Shown here piece after piece: positions 14,721 to 22,677 of a stretch of DNA of 54,209 bases (positions are counted from its first letter, which is position 1; the number at the start of each line of letters is the position of its first letter). This DNA comes from an uncultured Lachnospiraceae bacterium (GTDB taxonomy: Bacteria > Bacillota > Clostridia > Lachnospirales > Lachnospiraceae), in assembly GCA_910579465.1 (NCBI GenBank), contig CAJTUB010000012.1, forward strand, positions 1 through 54,209, read 5' to 3'. The notes under the pieces are model-generated. The model was not told the origin of the DNA. It was given only the letters and a program-made list of their open reading frames with translations, and ran no database searches. Both the position numbers and the translations under genes were made by a program.

Positions 14721-16559
14721 ATGTCAAAAACGAAGCAAAAAGAAACAAAGCCGGCATACGGCATGGGTTCCTGCGTCAGCTTTATGATAAAGCTTGCGGC
14801 GCAGTATGAACCGTTGATTCTTTTCAGCGGTCTGATGGTTACTGCACTTGCCATAGCACAGAACCTTGCAAATCTATTTTTATCCCCGATGGTTTTGCGT
14901 GCAGTGGAACAGAAGGTATCGGCGGGCCGGCTGGCTGCCACGATAGGGATTTTTATCGCCGTGCTTACCGCAAGCAGCAGCATCAGCAGCTATATCAGCG
15001 AGATAGACCGCTACCGCCGTATTACCCTGCGCAGCGTTGTGGCGGCATTGATGAATGATAAAGCGGCAACAACCTCTTATTGTAATCTGAACGATGAGAA
15101 ATTCCGCTTTGCAGAGGATAAGGCAAATCGCTGTGTCAACAACAATTCTGCTGCTGCGGAGGCTGTCTGGAATACGATATTCGGACTTCTCCGCAATTGT
15201 GCGGGCTTTATTATCTATCTTCTTCTTCTGACAAATGTGGAGCCGGTTCTATTGGTGGTGCTGCTGGCAACGACAATACCGGGGTATTATATTAACCGGT
15301 ATATCAGCGGCTGGGGCTACCGGCACCGTGAGGAGGAGAGGGAAATCGAGCGGGGAATCGGCTGCGTCGTGAATGAAGTGGGAAAGCTTGAGGCGGCGAA
15401 GGATATCCGGATTTTTGGCATGCGCGCCTGGTTCCATGATATGTACCAGAGCGGTATGCGCCTGATGCGGGCATTCCGCCGCAAGGAGGCGGGAGTGTAT
15501 CTGTGGGGCAATATTGCTGACCTTGTGCTGACCTTTTTACGCAATGGCATTGCGTATTTTTATCTTATCCGTATGGTGTTAAACGGTGGGCTGACGGCAT
15601 CAGAGTTTCTGTTGTATTTTTCTACCGTAGGCGGTTTTGCAGGCTGGGTGTGGGGAATCCTTTCTGATTTCGTGAATCTTCATACCCAGTGCCTCAGCCT
15701 TTCCTACGTCCTGGAGTGTATCAAATATCCGGAACCGTATCGATTTGAGGATGGCGCCCTTGTTCCGGGAGAGAAGGACACTCCGGGGGAAATCAGGCTG
15801 GAGGATGTGTCGTTTCGTTATCCGGGAGCGGAGGCTGATACGTTACAGCATATCAGCCTGACGCTGCGCCCGGGGGAACGGCTTGCCGTGGTAGGTCTGA
15901 ACGGGGCGGGAAAAACGACGCTTGTGAAGCTTATCTGCGGTCTGCTGGACCCGACAGAGGGCCGTGTGACATGGAACGGGACGGATATCCGCACCCTGAA
16001 CCGGCGCGATTACTATACACGGTTTGCCGCCGTGTTCCAGGAGTCGCTTTTGATTCCCGGAAGTCTGGCTGCCAATGTGGCGGCATCGGAGGAGGATATC
16101 GATGTAAAAAAAGTATCCGGCTGTCTGGAACGCGCCGGTCTTTCCGAAAAGGCTGCCGCGCTGCCAAAGGGAATCGATACGCTGTTGAACCGGAGGGTGT
16201 ATGACGATGCCACGGAGCTTTCGGGAGGGGAATACCAGCGCCTGACCCTGGCGCGGGCGCTGTATAAGGACGCTTCGGTGCTGCTTCTGGATGAGCCTAC
16301 CTCGGCGTTAGACCCGGTGGCGGAATCCGAAATGTACCAGCAGTATGACAGGATGGCAATGGGAAGAAGCGCTGTTTACATTTCCCATCGTCTTGCTTCC
16401 ACACGCTTCTGTGACCGTATTATCCTGATTGAGAATACTGTGGTTGCAGAGGAGGGAACCCATGCGGAGCTTCTTTTACGGGGAGGCAGGTACGCGTACC
16501 TGTACAGCGTACAGAGCCAGTATTACCAGAAGGACTATCAGGCCGGAGAGGAGGAATGA
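14721..16559 (+). CDS. ABC exporter half-transporter (membrane plus ATPase), subunit A
   Basis: 612 aa. An N-terminal type-1 exporter membrane domain (six helices, about residues 25-320) joins an ATPase domain with GLNGAGKTTLVKL (Walker A), a Q-loop in FAAVFQES, LSGGEYQRLTLARAL (signature), LLLDEPTSALDP (Walker B with catalytic Glu) and YISHRLAS (switch His). All catalytic parts are intact. The gene lies behind a LytTR-type operator and 3 bp before a second half-transporter, so the two probably form a heterodimer that exports a peptide or drug. No C39 peptidase domain is present and no precursor peptide was found nearby. Confidence 0.92.
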   Translation: MSKTKQKETKPAYGMGSCVSFMIKLAAQYEPLILFSGLMVTALAIAQNLANLFLSPMVLRAVEQKVSAGRLAATIGIFIAVLTASSSISSYISEIDRYRRITLRSVVAALMNDKAATTSYCNLNDEKFRFAEDKANRCVNNNSAAAEAVWNTIFGLLRNCAGFIIYLLLLTNVEPVLLVVLLATTIPGYYINRYISGWGYRHREEEREIERGIGCVVNEVGKLEAAKDIRIFGMRAWFHDMYQSGMRLMRAFRRKEAGVYLWGNIADLVLTFLRNGIAYFYLIRMVLNGGLTASEFLLYFSTVGGFAGWVWGILSDFVNLHTQCLSLSYVLECIKYPEPYRFEDGALVPGEKDTPGEIRLEDVSFRYPGAEADTLQHISLTLRPGERLAVVGLNGAGKTTLVKLICGLLDPTEGRVTWNGTDIRTLNRRDYYTRFAAVFQESLLIPGSLAANVAASEEDIDVKKVSGCLERAGLSEKAAALPKGIDTLLNRRVYDDATELSGGEYQRLTLARALYKDASVLLLDEPTSALDPVAESEMYQQYDRMAMGRSAVYISHRLASTRFCDRIILIENTVVAEEGTHAELLLRGGRYAYLYSVQSQYYQKDYQAGEEE

Positions 16560-16562
16560 CAG

Positions 16563-18440
16563 ATGAAAGAACAAAAAAACGGGCAGATGTCTGCAAAGGA
16601 GAGCGCTGCTGTTACGGCAAGGGCATTCCGACTGCTCTGTCGTATCTATCCCGGTGCTATTATCTCGAGGATTGCACAGATTATATGGAATGCGCTGACG
16701 CCTTACGTCGGTATCTGGTTTTCCGCACGGATTATCAGTGAACTGGCAGGAGAGCGCAATCCCGTGGAGCTTAGGAAGCTCGTACTGCTGGCGTTACTTT
16801 CCGCAGCCGTTATCTCCCTGGTTGGCGGGCTCCTCGGACGTTGGTCCGATGCGGAGAACAGCAGGACATGGTTTGCTGATAATTATTTATTTGTAGACAA
16901 AAATCTGCGGATGGACTTTGTGCGGCTTGATAATCCGGAGACACAAAAATTGTTTTCCGTCATTCAGGCAAACCGGAATGGCGGAGGCTGGGGAATCCAG
17001 AGGCTTATGTGGAACCTGCAGGACCTGGTTTCCTCCGTCTTTTCTATCTTAGGAGGTATTGCCCTTGTGATATCCTTCTTTGCAAGCCGCGTCCCGGAGC
17101 ATGCAGGAAGCTGGAGAGTTCTTGACAATCCTGTGTTTCTGGTGCTGCTGGTCGCGGTTATGATAGGAATCCCGTGTATTTCTTCCGCACTTATGAATCA
17201 GAGCGGGAAATACTATGCAAGCAATGCGGCAAATCACAGACTGTCAAATAATCTGTTCAGCTGGTTTTCCTTTAAAGGGCACGACAGGATGGCGGCGGGA
17301 GATATGCGGATGTACCGGATAGATAAGCTATGTATGAAGTATTCGATGGACAAAAAGGATCTGTTTCATTCCCAGGGCTATTTTGCAAAGCTGGCACGGG
17401 GGAAGGTCGGGCTTTTGAACATAGCGTCAAATGTAGTTTCACATATTTTTACGCTGCTTGTTTACCTTTATGTCTGCCTGAAGGCATGGACCGGGGCGTT
17501 TGGGATTGGGGAAATCACGCAGTATATCGGGGCGCTGTCCAATATTGCGGGCAGTATGGGAGGTTTCTTAAGAGTCTGGGGGGACATCCGGAACAATGCA
17601 CCGTTCCTGAAGCAGATGTTTGAATATCTTGACCTGCCGAATGATATGTACCAGGGTTCCCTTACGACCGAAAAGCGTACTGATGGCGATTATGAGGTGG
17701 AATTCCGCAATGTTTCCTTCCGGTATCCGGGGGCGGATACCTATGCCCTGCGGAATCTATCGCTGAAACTCCGCGTAGGGGAGCATCTTGCCGTGGTGGG
17801 CTGCAATGGCTCGGGAAAAACGACCTTTATCAAGCTGCTCTGCCGGCTGTATGACCCGACGGAGGGGGAAATCCTGCTTAACGGCATCGATATCCGCAAG
17901 TACGATTACCAGCAGTACATGGCAATCTTTTCCGTGGTATTTCAGGACTTTAAGCTGTTTCCGTACACGATTGCCCAGAATGTGGCGGCAGCCGGGCAGT
18001 ATGACATGGAAAGGGTAAAGGACTGTCTCCAAAAGGCAGGCTTCGGAGAGCGTCTGGCGGAAATGAAAGACGGAGCCGATACGTATCTTACCAGACAGAG
18101 AAATGATAACGGCGTCGATATTTCAGGCGGGGAGGCGCAGAAAATCGCGATTGCTCGTGCGTTGTATAAGAATGCACCGTTTGTCCTTCTGGATGAGCCG
18201 ACTGCCGCGCTTGACCCGCTCGCGGAGGCAGAGGTATACGCCCGCTTTCACGGTATTGTCGGCGGACGTACGGCGGTTTACATCAGCCACCGTCTGTCGT
18301 CCTGCCGCTTTTGCGATAAGATTCTTGTGTTTTCGGAGGGCAGGATAGTGCAGCAGGGGTCGCATGACAGCCTGCTTCTGGAGGAGAACGGCGTCTATGC
18401 GGAGCTTTGGAATGCGCAGGCGCAGTATTACGCGGAATAG
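16563..18440 (+). CDS. ABC exporter half-transporter, subunit B
   Basis: 625 aa with the same plan as the gene before it: membrane domain to about residue 340, then GCNGSGKTTFIKLL, a Q-loop in FSVVFQDFKLFP, ISGGEAQKIAIARALYK and FVLLDEPTAALDPLAE with YISHRLSS. A small insertion RQRNDNG precedes the signature. ATG 16563 lies 3 bp after the upstream stop (TGACAGATG). Because both copies have complete ATP sites, asymmetry of the heterodimer is not obvious. Regulation should follow the upstream operon. Confidence 0.92.
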   Translation: MKEQKNGQMSAKESAAVTARAFRLLCRIYPGAIISRIAQIIWNALTPYVGIWFSARIISELAGERNPVELRKLVLLALLSAAVISLVGGLLGRWSDAENSRTWFADNYLFVDKNLRMDFVRLDNPETQKLFSVIQANRNGGGWGIQRLMWNLQDLVSSVFSILGGIALVISFFASRVPEHAGSWRVLDNPVFLVLLVAVMIGIPCISSALMNQSGKYYASNAANHRLSNNLFSWFSFKGHDRMAAGDMRMYRIDKLCMKYSMDKKDLFHSQGYFAKLARGKVGLLNIASNVVSHIFTLLVYLYVCLKAWTGAFGIGEITQYIGALSNIAGSMGGFLRVWGDIRNNAPFLKQMFEYLDLPNDMYQGSLTTEKRTDGDYEVEFRNVSFRYPGADTYALRNLSLKLRVGEHLAVVGCNGSGKTTFIKLLCRLYDPTEGEILLNGIDIRKYDYQQYMAIFSVVFQDFKLFPYTIAQNVAAAGQYDMERVKDCLQKAGFGERLAEMKDGADTYLTRQRNDNGVDISGGEAQKIAIARALYKNAPFVLLDEPTAALDPLAEAEVYARFHGIVGGRTAVYISHRLSSCRFCDKILVFSEGRIVQQGSHDSLLLEENGVYAELWNAQAQYYAE

Positions 18441-18457
18441 GGGGAGCACCCCATGAC

Positions 18458-18486
18458 TTGACAAATCATAGCAGAATCTTCATAAT
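18458..18486 (+). promoter_or_regulatory. Predicted promoter of the pyridoxamine-oxidase-like gene
   Basis: TTGACA (18458-18463), 17-bp spacer, CATAAT (18481-18486), 64 bp before ATG 18551. Confidence 0.6.
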
Positions 18487-18550
18487 GACTTATATAGTTA
18501 TTGTCTGTTCGGGAAATGCGGACGGAAATAAAGTGTTCAGGAGGTTTGCT

Positions 18551-18943
18551 ATGGAAGAGGTATATGAGTTTTTGAAGAAGAGCGAGGTGTATTATCTTGC
18601 GACGATGGACGGGGACCAGCCGAGGGTGCGTCCGTTCGGGACAGTGGATTTGTATGAGGGGAAGTTATATATTCAGACCGGGAAGGTGAAGAAGGTATCG
18701 GAGCAGATGAAGCAAAATCCGAAGGTGGAGATTTCCGCGATGGCAGATGGCAAGTGGATTCGTATTGCAGCGGAGGCAGTGCTGGACGATGCGCTTGCGG
18801 CGCAGGAGCATATGCTTGCCGCGTATCCGTCGCTTCAGGCGATGTATCGGCCGGGCGACGGGAACACGGAGGTTTTTTACCTGAAAAGTGCCGTTGCACA
18901 GATTTGTTCCTTTACCGAAGAGCCGAGGACAATCCGGTTCTAA
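18551..18943 (+). CDS. Pyridoxamine 5'-phosphate oxidase-like flavin-binding protein
   Basis: 130 aa. It has the split-barrel FMN-binding pattern: YYLATMDGDQPRVRPFGTV near the N-terminus, LYIQTGKVKKVSEQMKQNP, and IRIAAEAVLDD followed by a C-terminal tail with FYLKSAVAQICSF. This small class is usually annotated as PPOX or general-stress FMN proteins; the substrate cannot be read from the sequence. ATG 18551 has AGGAGG 8 bases ahead and a promoter at 18458-18486; longer readings start inside that promoter. An inverted-repeat element begins right after the stop. Confidence 0.85.
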   Translation: MEEVYEFLKKSEVYYLATMDGDQPRVRPFGTVDLYEGKLYIQTGKVKKVSEQMKQNPKVEISAMADGKWIRIAAEAVLDDALAAQEHMLAAYPSLQAMYRPGDGNTEVFYLKSAVAQICSFTEEPRTIRF

Positions 18944-19063
18944 GGAAGCGCTGATGAAATCATCGCTTCCTCAGAGTCTCCGGCAGATGCGCACGGATTT
19001 GCAGGGGTGAATGTTGCTTCGCAGCGCAAATCCGGCGCGGGAAACGCTTTCATCAGCGTTTCC
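18944..19063. repeat. Inverted-repeat element with 16-bp ends (second type)
   Basis: GGAAGCGCTGATGAAA (18944-18959) and TTTCATCAGCGTTTCC (19048-19063) are complementary at 15 of 16 positions. Within, CGGATTTGC and GCAAATCCG form a second pair, and GGAAACGCT/AGCGTTTCC folds on its own. It sits between convergent genes and may end transcription of both. Confidence 0.65.
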
Positions 19064-19067
19064 CTAG

Positions 19068-19098
19068 TAAAAAGGGGGGAGGGGGTTATTCCCCTCCC
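19068..19098 (-). terminator. Terminator of the 53-aa gene
   Basis: On the - strand GGGAGGGG pairs with CCCCTCCC across the stop codon region and is followed by a T tract (A run at 19069-19073 on +). Confidence 0.6.
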
Positions 19099-19247
19099 GG
19101 ACCGTCTTTTCTGGGACGGAATGACTCAGGTAATGGCTCTATATTGTCATAGTCCGTCTTGTGGGAGTCTTTGACACTGTCCCGTGGCAGGTCTGTTTCC
19201 GGAATATCTCCGTCGTCGTAGGCATTTTTTTGCTTTTTATCGGTCAT
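19086..19247 (-). CDS. Small hydrophilic protein, 53 aa, possible forespore protein
   Basis: ATG (19247-19245) to TAA (19088-19086). The product is very charged and has no membrane helix; it starts MTDKKQKNAYDDGD, contains DYDNIEPLPESFRPRK and ends PGGE. An AAAGGAGG lies about 11 bases ahead. Upstream is a sequence matching the forespore sigma factor consensus (feature 19274-19303), and a terminator overlaps the stop. I do not recognise a family. Small, soluble, highly polar products under such promoters are common among spore proteins, so a spore-core role is possible, but this is inference. Confidence 0.6.
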   Translation of the reverse strand: MTDKKQKNAYDDGDIPETDLPRDSVKDSHKTDYDNIEPLPESFRPRKDGPGGE

Positions 19248-19273
19248 GGGATGTGATACCCTCCTTTCAAGGA

Positions 19274-19303
19274 TAGAATGCGCAGGAGAGAGGGAGACTA
19301 TTC
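19274..19303 (-). promoter_or_regulatory. Candidate sigma F/sigma G type promoter
   Basis: On the - strand GAATA (19303-19299), an 18-bp spacer and CATTCTA (19280-19274) fit the sigma G consensus GHATR-N17/18-CATNHTA known from Bacillus. The start of the 53-aa frame is 27 bp further on. Confidence 0.45.
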
Positions 19304-19470
19304 CATTTTTGAGAAGAAATTCTTTTACTTTTCCATGTTTTTTCTTTATCAGGATTTGTGCTGCCCTGTAATTTGTGCAAATAATGTGCGGGGGTGAAGG
19401 GCACAGGACTTATTTTGGCGGTTCAGTCTCCGGGAATTTTTCAGGTTGTTTAAAGTGACGGATACTAAAA

Positions 19471-19522
19471 GGAAAATATTTACAAGGAAAATATTGACAA
19501 ATGGGACATAGTAGTATAAGAT
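19471..19522 (+). promoter_or_regulatory. Tandem 15-bp direct repeat overlapping a promoter
   Basis: GGAAAATATTTACAA (19471-19485) is followed directly by GGAAAATATTGACAA (19486-19500), one mismatch. The second copy supplies TTGACA (19494-19499), with TAAGAT (19517-19522) 17 bp later. This looks like a promoter with a two-site operator for the small exported protein at 19668. The rest of 19304-19470 holds nothing I can name. Confidence 0.5.
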
Positions 19523-19667
19523 GGGAATATAATAATTTATTTTACATCAACCAAGTATCCGCAGGGCTCCTATAGAGCGTATGTTCGTTTTCAACATGGT
19601 TCGGTTTTGCTTTATTCCGGACTTGTAGAAGATTGAGATGATTCATTTATAGAAGGGAGATAAAATT

Positions 19668-19931
19668 ATGAAAAAAAAGATAAAATTTTATATTGTATGT
19701 GCAGGCGGGGCTTTATTTCTTCTTACAGGCGTTTTTTTCTTGTGCAGAAAAGAAGCGTCTGCAGTTCAAAGGGAGAAGAGCATGGAAGAAAAAATTGAAG
19801 AAGCAAAGCGTTTATATGATGTAGAAGACGCTTATACTGGTTCTGTAGTACTTATTTTATATGGGGATGGCAGACAGGAAACCGTAGTCGATGGGGTGGT
19901 TGTTAAGACGAAGAATATTCCAAATAAATAG
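19668..19931 (+). CDS. Small membrane-anchored or exported protein, 87 aa
   Basis: Lysine-rich start (MKKKIKFYIV), one hydrophobic segment (CAGGALFLLTGVFFLC, residues 11-26), then a charged extracellular tail with EKSMEEKIEEAKRLYDVEDAY and a short beta-like end (SVVLILYGDGRQETVVDGVV). The cysteine at the end of the helix is not in a good lipobox. AGAAGGGAG precedes ATG 19668. It is a single-gene unit with a repeat-bearing promoter and a terminator at 19951-19984. The 5' untranslated region is about 140 bases. Family not recognised. Confidence 0.65.
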   Translation: MKKKIKFYIVCAGGALFLLTGVFFLCRKEASAVQREKSMEEKIEEAKRLYDVEDAYTGSVVLILYGDGRQETVVDGVVVKTKNIPNK

Positions 19932-19950
19932 TGATATTGCAAGGCTGCTC

Positions 19951-19984
19951 CGGGGCTGTCATCGCGTTTTGCGTGACAGCCCCG
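19951..19984. terminator. Strong hairpin terminator
   Basis: CGGGGCTGTCA (19951-19961) and TGACAGCCCCG (19974-19984), extended by an inner CGC/GCG pair. It lies between convergent genes; the T tract is weak on both sides. Confidence 0.6.
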
Positions 19985-20038
19985 ATAAAATTGTCCGATA
20001 GGTTTCTGAAGTGTTTTTGTGTTTCCCGAACCGGGTAG

Positions 20039-20497
20039 TTATGCAGGATGGACCAAGGAGTGAATAATCTGTTCTTTGGTCATACCGCCGTATATGTTTT
20101 TCAAGTATCCGCCCTCTGTAATTTCTTCCATTATTTTATCCGCTTCAATTTCTGCAGTGCTTTGGGTATAGTTTCCTTCATGGAAAATAATTTTTCCATT
20201 TTCCAGTTCAATGATATCCTTGCAGTATAATCGCCAATGTTCGATGGAAGGGTTCCATGCCACGCATTTATCATTTTTGCGATTTTTTATTCTGAAGCAG
20301 GTGTCGTAATTATCGGACTCCCCTGCCCGTCTCATCCACTCGCCTAAACTCTCTGAAAACAGGTCGAGTTCGATTGTAAACTTGTACTTTTCCAAAATCC
20401 CTATGAAATCGTTTAACTCATCCTGGCTTTTGATATGCACTACGAAATCCGTATCGATATTTTGGGGATTACTTAAAATTTTATCAATCTGTTTCAA
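20039..20497 (-). CDS. Unrecognised 152-aa protein with TTG start
   Basis: A soluble alpha/beta-looking protein: LSNPQNIDTDFVVHIKSQDE, a central segment with aromatic residues (EWMRRAG, CFRIKNRKNDKCVAW, SIEHWRLYCKD) and a helical end (EADKIMEEITEGGYLK). It could be an immunity-type or SMI1-like protein, but I see no clear signature. The start must be TTG 20497, because the codon before it is a stop; GGAGGG sits 7 bases ahead. An ATG two codons earlier in another frame opens a 5-codon frame that overlaps this start. A - strand promoter candidate lies at 20540-20568. Confidence 0.6.
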   Translation of the reverse strand: MKQIDKILSNPQNIDTDFVVHIKSQDELNDFIGILEKYKFTIELDLFSESLGEWMRRAGESDNYDTCFRIKNRKNDKCVAWNPSIEHWRLYCKDIIELENGKIIFHEGNYTQSTAEIEADKIMEEITEGGYLKNIYGGMTKEQIIHSLVHPA

Positions 20498-20539
20498 TCA
20501 TTGTCCCTCCAGTATAGCGTTCAATTTATTAACGAATTA

Positions 20540-20568
20540 AGTATAGCACATTCCTGCCCGGCAAGCTA
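20540..20568 (-). promoter_or_regulatory. Candidate extended -10 promoter
   Basis: On the - strand TGCTATACT (-10 TATACT at 20545-20540) with a poor -35 (TAGCTT, 17 bp upstream). Confidence 0.4.
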
Positions 20569-20581
20569 TCCTGTTTTTTGA

Positions 20582-20640
20582 GTTTTGTATTTTAAATAAC
20601 CTGGGAAGTTTCGAGGCGGCTGTACAGCCGCCTGCGAAAC
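20582..20640. repeat. Inverted-repeat element, short copy
   Basis: Contains AATAACCTGG and GCCTGCGAAAC, shared with the copy at 30875-30922, around a perfect 18-bp palindrome GGCGGCTGTACAGCCGCC (20615-20632) flanked by GTTTCG and CGAAAC. It sits downstream of the Xre gene and upstream of the TTG-start gene. Confidence 0.6.
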
Positions 20641-20710
20641 GCCATATTTCTATTATAGGTCTGTTGCATCATTCCGGCAGGTTAGTATGGAAATGCTTGC
20701 GGGAAGAGGC

Positions 20711-20905
20711 TTACTCTTCCCCGAACAGCTCGTCTAACGTCTTTCCCAGTACCCTGCAGATGGCGCGGCAGAGGTTGATGGTCGGGTTATAGTCGCCTTT
20801 TTCAATGGCACTGATGGTCTGTCTGGAGACGCCGGTCCTGTCTGCAAGCTCCTGCTGGGAGAGGTCAAGGGCGGCGCGCGCCGCTTTCAATTTCAGATTT
20901 TTCAT
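20711..20905 (-). CDS. Xre-family helix-turn-helix regulator, 64 aa
   Basis: A single HTH_3 domain: AARAALDLSQQELADRTG, VSRQTISAIEKGDYNPT (recognition helix) and INLCRAICRVLGKTLDELF. This is the compact YozG-like class that commonly accompanies small membrane proteins. Its ATG overlaps the stop of the upstream 346-aa membrane gene by 4 bp on the - strand, so they are coupled. Autoregulation from the promoter at 21989-22017 is likely. Confidence 0.88.
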   Translation of the reverse strand: MKNLKLKAARAALDLSQQELADRTGVSRQTISAIEKGDYNPTINLCRAICRVLGKTLDELFGEE

Positions 20906-21942
20906 TCTTCCTGTTCTCTCTTTTCTTTTTGCATTTTAAGCAGAATGGCAGTAATTATCGTGGCGCTGAGAATCCCGCAGAAAAGATTCAGGCTGCGGAA
21001 ATTCAGTTCACCGTCTGTGAGGAGCTTGCCGTTGCAGATGGTAATTCCTGTAAAAAGGAGATTGAGCAGTGTGAGAGTTACAAAGATTCCAATCAACCTG
21101 CTCCTGTTTTCATTCAGGGCAAAGTAGGCGTCGTTCCAGATGGCGCAGACAGCATAGACGAGTACCCAGGAGAAGATGATAAGAAAGAGCAGTACCTCAG
21201 GCTTTGCAAAGGAAGGAAGCCCGCCTGCAATCCAGCATAGCAGGAAACAGGTAAAGCCTATCATCGAGAAGCCCGCATATTTATAGGCGTTCCTCTGTTT
21301 GAGCAGCTGGCGTTCATCGTACTTCCTCCGGAGGGAGGTATCCGTTATGCTGATGAAAAGAAAAAGGAGCGCCAAAAGAATCCCGCCCAGAATGCCGAAA
21401 AGAAGCTCTGCATTGGCAGAGAAAAACGGACTTTTCCGCAGCTGTAGCTGGTACTCCATATTCCAGATCCCGTTTTCGGCGTACTGGAAGTCCACGATTG
21501 CACTTCCAGTGGGTCCTTTTTCCAGGACTGTCCCGGTTTCCATCAGAAACTGCAGGTATGCCCTGTCATTCGCAATCGGACGGAAGGAGGCAGTGTAGGT
21601 TCCTTTTTTCAGCCAGATGGGAGCAAAGCCTGCTGCAAGCCATTCTGCAGAGCAGGCAAGGACAATATTGCCTTCCGAGTCTGTGATGATCAGACTGGTT
21701 ATCATTCCACCCGGCTCGTGCTGCCATTGTGTGTAGAAGGAATAGCTCCCGGCATGCACTACGTCAAATCGGAGTACGGCAGCCTCCGAAGCGGCCGTAC
21801 CGCCGCTTGCGACGACCTGATGGGAAACTGTTTCGTCCAGTATGACCTTCCCTTTTCCGGGAAAGAGGAGGAATACGCCCAGTCCGAGAATCCAGAAGAA
21901 CAGAAGCGAGAGGATAAAGATAATACCTGTTTTCTTTTTCAT
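20902..21942 (-). CDS. Membrane protein with extracellular beta domain, Xre partner
   Basis: 346 aa. Helix 1 (IIFILSLLFFWILGLGVFLLF) is followed by about 150 extracellular residues rich in beta strands (VVHAGSYSFYTQWQHEPGG, KKGTYTASFRP). Five more helices follow, separated by RRKYDERQLLKQRNAYKYA and NDAYFALNE. The last two motifs recur in DUF2178/DUF3796-like membrane proteins that pair with small Xre regulators. The extracellular part looks like a ligand-binding insertion. Function unknown. A consensus promoter lies just upstream. Confidence 0.72.
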   Translation of the reverse strand: MKKKTGIIFILSLLFFWILGLGVFLLFPGKGKVILDETVSHQVVASGGTAASEAAVLRFDVVHAGSYSFYTQWQHEPGGMITSLIITDSEGNIVLACSAEWLAAGFAPIWLKKGTYTASFRPIANDRAYLQFLMETGTVLEKGPTGSAIVDFQYAENGIWNMEYQLQLRKSPFFSANAELLFGILGGILLALLFLFISITDTSLRRKYDERQLLKQRNAYKYAGFSMIGFTCFLLCWIAGGLPSFAKPEVLLFLIIFSWVLVYAVCAIWNDAYFALNENRSRLIGIFVTLTLLNLLFTGITICNGKLLTDGELNFRSLNLFCGILSATIITAILLKMQKEKREQEE

Positions 21943-21988
21943 GTTGTGTTCCGCCTTTCTAAAATGTGTATTACGTTGTTCTGGTTAG

Positions 21989-22017
21989 AGTATATACTGT
22001 CAATGGAGGAATGTCAA
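21989..22017 (-). promoter_or_regulatory. Promoter of the membrane protein/Xre pair
   Basis: On the - strand TTGACA (22017-22012), 17-bp spacer and TATACT (21994-21989). A second TTGACA falls inside the spacer. Confidence 0.7.
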
Positions 22018-22138
22018 GTATATTTTACTTAATGTAAAGAAAATTTATATTCTGAAAAGATTGCGGCATGCCGGGAGGGAGAAAATGGAAGCCAGACGGA
22101 ATACTTTATAAGAATGTGGCAAAAATACAAAATAGTTC

Positions 22139-22167
22139 TCGAAAAAGCGGAAAAGATGTGTTATAAT
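22139..22167 (+). promoter_or_regulatory. Promoter of the cdaA-region operon
   Basis: TCGAAA (22139-22144), 17-bp spacer and TATAAT (22162-22167) with TG one base ahead (extended -10). Confidence 0.6.
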
Positions 22168-22230
22168 TGTATGATAGGTAATATGGGGAGGTATCACTTG
22201 GTCCTTTGGAGGGACAAAGGGAGGTTTTTC

Positions 22231-22677
22231 ATGTTAAACAATCGAAAGGTCCGGCTGATGACGCGCCTTGCCATGTATGAGCAGAACGAGGGCAAGGAGG
22301 ATATCCGGCTCAGTAAGTATTTCCGGACGGATTATGTCAGACTGCAGGTGCTGAAGACTATTGTTGCGTTGACGGCAGGGTATCTTCTGGTGCTTCTGAT
22401 TCTTGCGCTGTATCATTCCGAATACCTGATCCGCGATGCGCTGATTCTGGACTACCGTGCAATGATTGTGCGGTATGCAGGTATTTATGTGGTACTTGTT
22501 GCCGTATACTGTTCTATGGCAATGGTCGGCTACATGATACAGTACCGTGCGTCCAGAAAGAAGTTAGCGAAGTATTTCCGGATGCTGCGCAGGTTGCGCA
22601 GTATGTATAGAGAGGAAGATGGGGAAGAGGCAGCCGGAGAGGAGGAGAACATAGGTTATGATAGTGACAATACTTGA
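22231..22677 (+). CDS. Two-helix membrane protein of the cdaA operon
   Basis: About 148 aa. A basic cytoplasmic start (NNRKVRLMTRLAMYEQ), helix 1 near residues 48-68 (TIVALTAGYLLVLLILALY), helix 2 near 86-108 (IYVVLVAVYCSMAMVGYMI), then a basic segment (YRASRKKLAKYFRMLRRLR) and an acidic tail. ATG 22231 has GGGAGG 6 bases ahead; the longer reading would start before the promoter -10. It overlaps the next gene by 20 bp. Not recognised by family; position suggests an accessory role in the c-di-AMP operon. Confidence 0.7.
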   Translation: MLNNRKVRLMTRLAMYEQNEGKEDIRLSKYFRTDYVRLQVLKTIVALTAGYLLVLLILALYHSEYLIRDALILDYRAMIVRYAGIYVVLVAVYCSMAMVGYMIQYRASRKKLAKYFRMLRRLRSMYREEDGEEAAGEEENIGYDSDNT

